Shown here: in pieces, positions 19,201-24,262 of the stretch
Layout of the letters: each line of letters opens with the position of its first letter
How positions within the stretch are numbered: the stretch's first letter is position 1
Assembly: GCF_000315625.1 (NCBI RefSeq)
Contig: NW_005434519.1
Span: 98,738-122,999, forward strand
Direction of reading: 5' to 3'
DNA length: 24,262 bases
Source of the DNA: Guillardia theta CCMP2712
Lineage: Eukaryota; Cryptophyceae; Pyrenomonadales; Geminigeraceae
Translations under genes and position numbers: made by a program
The notes under the pieces: generated by a model
Database searches by the model: none
What the model saw: only the letters and a program-made list of their open reading frames with translations
Told to the model about the DNA's origin: nothing

Positions 19201-19865
19201 TTGGAGGAGTCGTGGTGATGTTGACGAGCTGGGCCGATCCTGAGGACATTCTTTCAACCCTCAGCCATCATTGCGGAAGGGAAGTGAGAGGCAAAGTGAA
19301 GGAGGTGCTTGGTTGCGTGAAGGATGAAGCATCAGCACGGGAGTTCCGCAAAGTCTTGACTCAGTGCTTCTGTAATCTGATCCCCTTGCGGGACAGTGAC
19401 GATGAGATGCCTAACCATAAAGCTTTCGGGTACTACATTCGATGCAAGGACAAGCGGAGACGGGACGGAGAGTTTGTGGGCCCCGTCCACAGTCCTGATG
19501 GCCAAAGCAGCATGAGGGGAGCAGCGGAGTTTAAGAACCGGAGAAAGCCTCTTGATCAATCGCAGCTCACGAAGTTTGTGAAGAAACTAGCCAACGACAA
19601 TCACAACCTCCTGTTGTTCATGGCTCCGGCGCTAGGAGAGTTCAAGGCTGAGAACATCCTACCGACAGATGGAGATGCCACGTGGTTGGTTCTGCATTGG
19701 ACGATGGACACAACGAAATACTCAGGATGGCACACTGAGGTGTTAGGCGGAAAGGCGAAGTGCAAAAGTCATAGGATACTGATCCTTATGGAGATCGGGC
19801 TGTCAACGAAACCTTTTAGTGAACCATCGATGCAGCAAGACGAGATGGATGACGAGGACCCGTGA
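16261..19865 (+). CDS. Coiled-coil P-loop NTPase, copy 3 (two exons, 1172 aa), Crinkler/RHS-like candidate
   Basis: Exons are 16261-17758 and 17845-19865, joined in phase 1. The N-terminus is the same as in copy 2 up to the helical repeats. The repeat region is 116 residues longer, which equals three 24-residue and four 11-residue units. Walker A lies at about 559-567, Walker B at about 675-682 and GTNT at 717-720. Exon 2 differs from copy 2 by a handful of substitutions (EVLG for GVLG, YLFGK for YLLGK, IVRGDK for LVRSDK, KPLDQ for KPLGQ). It is open throughout, which makes it the longest apparently functional copy. The 23-bp array then leads directly into truncated copies without the native 3' flank, so polyadenylation would have to come from elsewhere. 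Confidence 0.75.
16523..17639 (+). repeat. Hendecad-coding VNTR in exon 1, copy 3 (longest)
   Basis: Same 33-bp and 72-bp unit types as in copies 1 and 2, with local variants (for example VADARLGEANKAG and VVVGKAKQ). The frame is kept throughout. Confidence 0.9.
17759..17844 (+). other. Intron (86 nt) of coil-NTPase copy 3
   Basis: Same donor (ggtaacc), acceptor (ttttcctgcag) and phase as in copies 1 and 2. It removes the TGA at 17812-17814. Confidence 0.75.
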
Positions 19866-20143
19866 AGATGGATGACGAGGACCCGTGAAGATGGATGCCG
19901 AGGACCCATGAAGATGGATGACGAGGACCCGTGAAGATGGATGACGAGGACCCGTGAAGATGGATGACGAGGACCCGTGAAGATGGATGCCGAGGACCCG
20001 TGAAGATGGATGACGAGGACCCGTGAAGATGGATGACGAGGACCCGTGAAGATGGATGACGAGGACCCGTGAAGATGGATGACGAGGACCCGTGAAGATG
20101 GATGACGAGGACCCGTGAAGATGGATGACGAGGACCCGTGAAG
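19845..20143 (+). repeat. 23-bp minisatellite, 13 units
   Basis: Thirteen 23-bp units, three of them variant (atgccgagg, and one cccatg). The array ends ...cccgtgaag and is fused directly to ccgggattg in the middle of NTPase exon 2. The junction shares the bases aag with the normal aagccggg context, which suggests microhomology. Confidence 0.95.
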
Positions 20144-22011
20144 CCGGGATTGTTACTTGTATGATCGAGGCATGCTCGGGGAGCGGGAAATCGCTGAGTG
20201 CTGTAGACTACTTCGTACGAAATCCAAAGACATCGCTTTATTGCTTGTTCGGATACATCCAGGAACAGGATTTATATCTGATTGTACGAGGCATCTCGCA
20301 CATGATCAATGCAGCCATCGATCTTGATCTCCAGGCGTGTGATCGCAGGATCGATTACCTTGACCCAACAAAATGCGAGCAGGAAGTCTTGACGATCGAC
20401 CTGCACGCGTACAGCTGGAACTTGCTTGGTGTTGTGGGATACCTGTTTGGCAAGACGACGGGCCCAGGAAAGGTGCGCGTGGAGGAAGCAAAGCTGTGGA
20501 CAGAGAAGGAGCACCTGTGGGTGTTGGTCGATGAAGCAATCCCGAGGTATCAAGGTATGCCCTGCCGCACTAATGCCTTATGGAGGCTGTTGTTCCTCAA
20601 GAGGATGCTTCGTAATGCAGGCTTTCATTGCATCATGCTGGGTACCAACACTCTGGTGATGAATTTCAACAATGCTTTACAGCAGACGAGAAATAGCCGA
20701 GGCAAGAACCAAGAGACTATCAAGTGCATCACCCATCGAGCTCTTCCTCCGATGATCCTTCAGTCTGATGAGCAGCGCGATATCCTGAAGCAGGTGTTTG
20801 GGGAAGAGATGATTGAGGGGTTGCTCGACAATGTCAACCCCATGCTCTGCCACCTATTCTTCAAGTATTGGAGAGGTGGACAAGGGAAAGATAGCGCGAC
20901 CTTGTTTCGAGATCTAGCAAATCCACTGTTGGCCATAGTACGAGGTGACAAGAAAAGCCTCAAGGACTCATCGTTGTACTGTATGTTTCAGATAGCAACG
21001 CACGAAAGCATGTGCCAGGCGCACATCTTGCAAGGCTTTGGTGTCCTCAATGCTTGGCCGATGAGCCAAGTCCCTGCACGCGGCAGCTCGGAGTCAATCG
21101 TTGAGCTTAAACGGACCGACAATCAGATTGAGATGAATGGGATCGAACTCAACGACTTAACTAGCAAGTTCCCGCCAAGCTGGGTAGACCCCATCACCGT
21201 CGCGATCTGTGCTGGCGGGGGGAGACCTTTCGGGAACAACTCGAGCCTTGAGGTGTTGAGGAGGATCCACCGAGACGCTCTCAAGCCCATGGATGATCCA
21301 ACAGCAGTAGATGCGCTGCGCCGAGACGGGAACCTGCTGGAGTCGTTTGGAGGAGTCGTGGTGATGTTGACGAGCTGGGCCGATCCTGAGGACATTCTTT
21401 CAACCCTCAGCCATCATTGCGGAAGGGAAGTGAGAGGCAAAGTGAAGGAGGTGCTTGGTTGCGTGAAGGATGAAGCATCAGCACGGGAGTTCCGCAAAGT
21501 CTTGACTCAGTGCTTCTGTAATCTGATCCCCTTGCGGGACAGTGACGATGAGATGCCTAACCATAAAGCTTTCGGGTACTACATTCGATGCAAGGACAAG
21601 CGGAGACGGGACGGAGAGTTTGTGGGCCCCGTCCACGGTCCTGATGGCCAAAGCAGCATGAGGGGAGCAGCGGAGTTTAAGAACCGGAGAAAGCCTCTTG
21701 ATCAATCGCAGCTCACGAAGTTTGTGAAGAAACTAGCCAACGACAATCACAACCTCCTGTTGTTCATGGCTCCGGCGCTAGGAGAGTTCAAGGCTGAGAA
21801 CATCCTACCGACAGATGGAGATGCCACGTGGTTGGTTCTGCATTGGACGATGGACACAACGAAATACTCAGGATGGCACACTGAGGTGTTAGGCGGAAAG
21901 GCGAAGTGCAAAAGTCATAGGATACTGATCCTTATGGAGATCGGGCTGTCAACGAAACCTTTTAGTGAACCATCGATGCAGCAAGACGAGATGGATGACG
22001 AGGACCCGTGA
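20125..22011 (+). CDS. 5'-truncated P-loop NTPase, copy 4 (628 aa open frame)
   Basis: The last minisatellite unit supplies ATG ACG AGG ACC CGT GAA, in frame with GCC GGG ATT of exon 2, giving MTRTREAGIVTC. The coil, the basic N-terminus, the intron and the first 62 residues of exon 2 are missing. The Walker A (15-23), Walker B (131-138) and GTNT (173-176) motifs and the whole C-terminus are kept. There are no frameshifts. No promoter is visible; upstream is 299 bp of minisatellite with many short ATG-TGA frames, so expression is doubtful unless by read-through. Diagnostic bases (ttaact, ctcaag, GPDGQ, KPLDQ) mark it as mosaic. It could be a pseudogene kept open by conversion. Confidence 0.5.
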   Translation: MTRTREAGIVTCMIEACSGSGKSLSAVDYFVRNPKTSLYCLFGYIQEQDLYLIVRGISHMINAAIDLDLQACDRRIDYLDPTKCEQEVLTIDLHAYSWNLLGVVGYLFGKTTGPGKVRVEEAKLWTEKEHLWVLVDEAIPRYQGMPCRTNALWRLLFLKRMLRNAGFHCIMLGTNTLVMNFNNALQQTRNSRGKNQETIKCITHRALPPMILQSDEQRDILKQVFGEEMIEGLLDNVNPMLCHLFFKYWRGGQGKDSATLFRDLANPLLAIVRGDKKSLKDSSLYCMFQIATHESMCQAHILQGFGVLNAWPMSQVPARGSSESIVELKRTDNQIEMNGIELNDLTSKFPPSWVDPITVAICAGGGRPFGNNSSLEVLRRIHRDALKPMDDPTAVDALRRDGNLLESFGGVVVMLTSWADPEDILSTLSHHCGREVRGKVKEVLGCVKDEASAREFRKVLTQCFCNLIPLRDSDDEMPNHKAFGYYIRCKDKRRRDGEFVGPVHGPDGQSSMRGAAEFKNRRKPLDQSQLTKFVKKLANDNHNLLLFMAPALGEFKAENILPTDGDATWLVLHWTMDTTKYSGWHTEVLGGKAKCKSHRILILMEIGLSTKPFSEPSMQQDEMDDEDP

Positions 22012-22312
22012 AGATGGATGACGAGGACCCGTGAAGATGGATGACGAGGACCCGTGAAGATGGATGACGAGGACCCGTGAAGATGGATGACGAGGACCCG
22101 TGAAGATGGATGACGAGGACCCGTGAAGATGGATGACGAGGACCCGTGAAGATGGATGACGAGGACCCGTGAAGATGGATGACGAGGACCCGTGAAGATG
22201 GATGACGAGGACCCGTGAAGATGGATGACGAGGACCCGTGAAGATGGATGACGAGGACCCGTGAAGATGGATGACGAGGACCCGTGAAGATGGATGACGA
22301 GGACCCGTGAAG
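21991..22312 (+). repeat. 23-bp minisatellite, 14 units
   Basis: Fourteen uniform 23-bp units, again fused to ccgggattg with exactly the same junction as at 20143. The segment 20144-22312 (2169 bp) is thus a tandem unit of truncated NTPase plus minisatellite. Confidence 0.95.
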
Positions 22313-24180
22313 CCGGGATTGTTACTTGTATGATCGAGGCATGCTCGGGGAGCGGGAAATCGCTGAGTGCTGTAGACTACTTCGTACGAAATCCAAAGAC
22401 ATCGCTTTATTGCTTGTTCGGATACATCCAGGAACAGGATTTATATCTGATTGTACGAGGCATCTCGCACATGATCAATGCAGCCATCGATCTTGATCTC
22501 CAGGCGTGTGATCGCAGGATCGATTACCTTGACCCAACAAAATGCGAGCAGGAAGTCTTGACGATCGACCTGCACGCGTACAGCTGGAACTTGCTTGGTG
22601 TTGTGGGATACCTGTTTGGCAAGACGACGGGCCCAGGAAAGGTGCGCGTGGAGGAAGCAAAGCTGTGGACAGAGAAGGAGCACCTGTGGGTGTTGGTCGA
22701 TGAAGCAATCCCGAGGTATCAAGGTATGCCCTGCCGCACTAATGCCTTATGGAGGCTGTTGTTCCTCAAGAGGATGCTTCGTAATGCAGGCTTTCATTGC
22801 ATCATGCTGGGTACCAACACTCTGGTGATGAATTTCAACAATGCTTTACAGCAGACGAGAAATAGCCGAGGCAAGAACCAAGAGACTATCAAGTGCATCA
22901 CCCATCGAGCTCTTCCTCCGATGATCCTTCAGTCTGATGAGCAGCGCGATATCCTGAAGCAGGTGTTTGGGGAAGAGATGATTGAGGGGTTGCTCGACAA
23001 TGTCAACCCCATGCTCTGCCACCTATTCTTCAAGTATTGGAGAGGTGGACAAGGGAAAGATAGCGCGACCTTGTTTCGAGATCTAGCAAATCCACTGTTG
23101 GCCATAGTACGAAGTGACAAGAAAAGCCTCAAGGACTCATCGTTGTACTGTATGTTTCAGATAGCAACGCACGAAAGCATGTGCCAGGCGCACATCTTGC
23201 AAGGCTTTGGTGTCCTCAATGCTTGGCCGATGAGCCAAGTCCCTGCACGCGGCAGCTCGGAGTCAATCGTTGAGCTTAAACGGACCGACAATCAGATTGA
23301 GATGAATGGGATCGAACTCAACGACTTAACTAGCAAGTTCCCGCCAAGCTGGGTAGACCCCATCACCGTCGCGATCTGTGCTGGCGGGGGGAGACCTTTC
23401 GGGAACAACTCGAGCCTTGAGGTGTTGAGGAGGATCCACCGAGACGCTCTCAAGCCCATGGATGATCCAACAGCAGTAGATGCGCTGCGCCGAGACGGGA
23501 ACCTGCTGGAGTCGTTTGGAGGAGTCGTGGTGATGTTGACGAGCTGGGCCGATCCTGAGGACATTCTTTCAACCCTCAGCCATCATTGCGGAAGGGAAGT
23601 GAGAGGCAAAGTGAAGGAGGTGCTTGGTTGCGTGAAGGATGAAGCATCAGCACGGGAGTTCCGCAAAGTCTTGACTCAGTGCTTCTGTAATCTGATCCCC
23701 TTGCGGGACAGTGACGATGAGATGCCTAACCATAAAGCTTTCGGGTACTACATTCGATGCAAGGACAAGCGGAGACGGGACGGAGAGTTTGTGGGCCCCG
23801 TCCACAGTCCTGATGGCCAAAGCAGCATGAGGGGAGCAGCGGAGTTTAAGAACCGGAGAAAGCCTCTTGGTCAATCGCAGCTCACGAAGTTTGTGAAGAA
23901 ACTAGCCAACGACAATCACAACCTCCTGTTGTTCATGGCTCCGGCGCTAGGAGAGTTCAAGGCTGAGAACATCCTACCGACAGATGGAGATGCCACGTGG
24001 TTGGTTATGCATTGGTCGATGGACACAACGAAATACTCAGGATGGCACACTGAGGTGTTAGGCGGAAAGGCGAAGTGCAAAAGTCATAGGATACTGATCC
24101 TTATGGAGATCGGGCTGTCAACGAAACCTTTTAGTGAACCATCGATGCAGCAAGACGAGATGGATGACGAGGACCCGTGA
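22294..24180 (+). CDS. 5'-truncated P-loop NTPase, copy 5 (628 aa open frame)
   Basis: Same structure and same minisatellite-derived ATG as copy 4. Differences from copy 4 include IVRSDK, VHSPDGQ, KPLGQ and the private LVMHWSMD near the C-terminus. It is open to the TGA at 24178. The distance between the two start sites is 2169 bp. Whether it is translated is unknown, for the same reasons as copy 4. Confidence 0.5.
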   Translation: MTRTREAGIVTCMIEACSGSGKSLSAVDYFVRNPKTSLYCLFGYIQEQDLYLIVRGISHMINAAIDLDLQACDRRIDYLDPTKCEQEVLTIDLHAYSWNLLGVVGYLFGKTTGPGKVRVEEAKLWTEKEHLWVLVDEAIPRYQGMPCRTNALWRLLFLKRMLRNAGFHCIMLGTNTLVMNFNNALQQTRNSRGKNQETIKCITHRALPPMILQSDEQRDILKQVFGEEMIEGLLDNVNPMLCHLFFKYWRGGQGKDSATLFRDLANPLLAIVRSDKKSLKDSSLYCMFQIATHESMCQAHILQGFGVLNAWPMSQVPARGSSESIVELKRTDNQIEMNGIELNDLTSKFPPSWVDPITVAICAGGGRPFGNNSSLEVLRRIHRDALKPMDDPTAVDALRRDGNLLESFGGVVVMLTSWADPEDILSTLSHHCGREVRGKVKEVLGCVKDEASAREFRKVLTQCFCNLIPLRDSDDEMPNHKAFGYYIRCKDKRRRDGEFVGPVHSPDGQSSMRGAAEFKNRRKPLGQSQLTKFVKKLANDNHNLLLFMAPALGEFKAENILPTDGDATWLVMHWSMDTTKYSGWHTEVLGGKAKCKSHRILILMEIGLSTKPFSEPSMQQDEMDDEDP

Positions 24181-24242
24181 AGATGGATGACGAGGACCCG
24201 TGAAGATGGATGCCGAGGACCCATGAAGATGGATGACGAGGA
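24160..24242 (+). repeat. 23-bp minisatellite, about 3.5 units, ending at a breakpoint
   Basis: Three units, the third with the atgccgagg/cccatg variants seen together in one unit of the array after copy 3 (19891-19913), then a partial fourth. At about 24241 it departs into gagcgacgatctatcg, which matches neither the native flank nor the NTPase. Confidence 0.85.
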
Positions 24243-24262
24243 GCGACGATCTATCGAGGAGG

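Noticed and set aside
19845-20143. CRISPR-like array
   Set aside because: The units are head-to-tail without unique spacers. This is a minisatellite.
1-24262. Retrotransposon or DNA transposon as the amplifying agent
   Set aside because: No reverse transcriptase, transposase, LTRs, terminal inverted repeats or poly(A) tails were seen, and introns are retained in the copies. Unequal exchange is enough to explain the array.

Overview
The window looks like nuclear DNA of a unicellular eukaryote. Genes are interrupted by short GT-AG introns whose removal restores reading frame, there are no bacterial-style operons or ribosome binding sites, and microsatellites and minisatellites are abundant. 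GC content and intron style would fit a protist such as the cryptophyte Guillardia theta, but that assignment is inference. No rRNA, tRNA, transposase or reverse transcriptase was recognised.

The window is a recently amplified array of a two-gene cassette of about 7.3-7.5 kb. Each full unit holds: (i) a 143-bp hairpin-bearing element, then a GC-rich upstream region; (ii) a two-exon gene whose exon 1 encodes a basic N-terminus and a long 11-residue-period helical repeat and whose exon 2 encodes a P-loop NTPase; (iii) a 23-bp minisatellite that starts inside the last codons of the NTPase; (iv) an inverted, decayed fragment of the same gene; (v) a second plus-strand gene that begins with a ubiquitin-like (beta-grasp) segment; (vi) CCTG and TG microsatellites and a perfect small hairpin.

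Layout: unit 1 (108-8404) carries a frameshifted coil-NTPase gene (1408-4704) and a ubiquitin-like gene with a nonsense codon (5979-8182). Unit 2 (8405-15725) carries an intact coil-NTPase gene (8941-12197, 1056 aa after splicing), an inverted partial copy (12495-13515, minus) and an apparently intact ubiquitin-like gene (13634-15503). Unit 3 (from 15726) carries an intact, longer coil-NTPase gene (16261-19865, 1172 aa). It is followed by two tandem 5'-truncated NTPase copies (20125-22011 and 22294-24180), each 628 aa and each taking a potential ATG from the preceding minisatellite.

The pairing of a ubiquitin-like N-terminal module with a P-loop NTPase recalls the Crinkler/RHS-type (CR) NTPase proteins of eukaryotes, where such modules occur in one polypeptide. 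Here they lie in adjacent co-amplified genes. The family link is a hypothesis drawn from motifs: a GSGKS Walker A, an hhhhDE Walker B and a GTNT motif. No C-terminal effector or nuclease motif was recognised. The copies differ by shuffled single-base variants, whole-repeat length changes, truncation and inversion, which points to ongoing unequal exchange and gene conversion.
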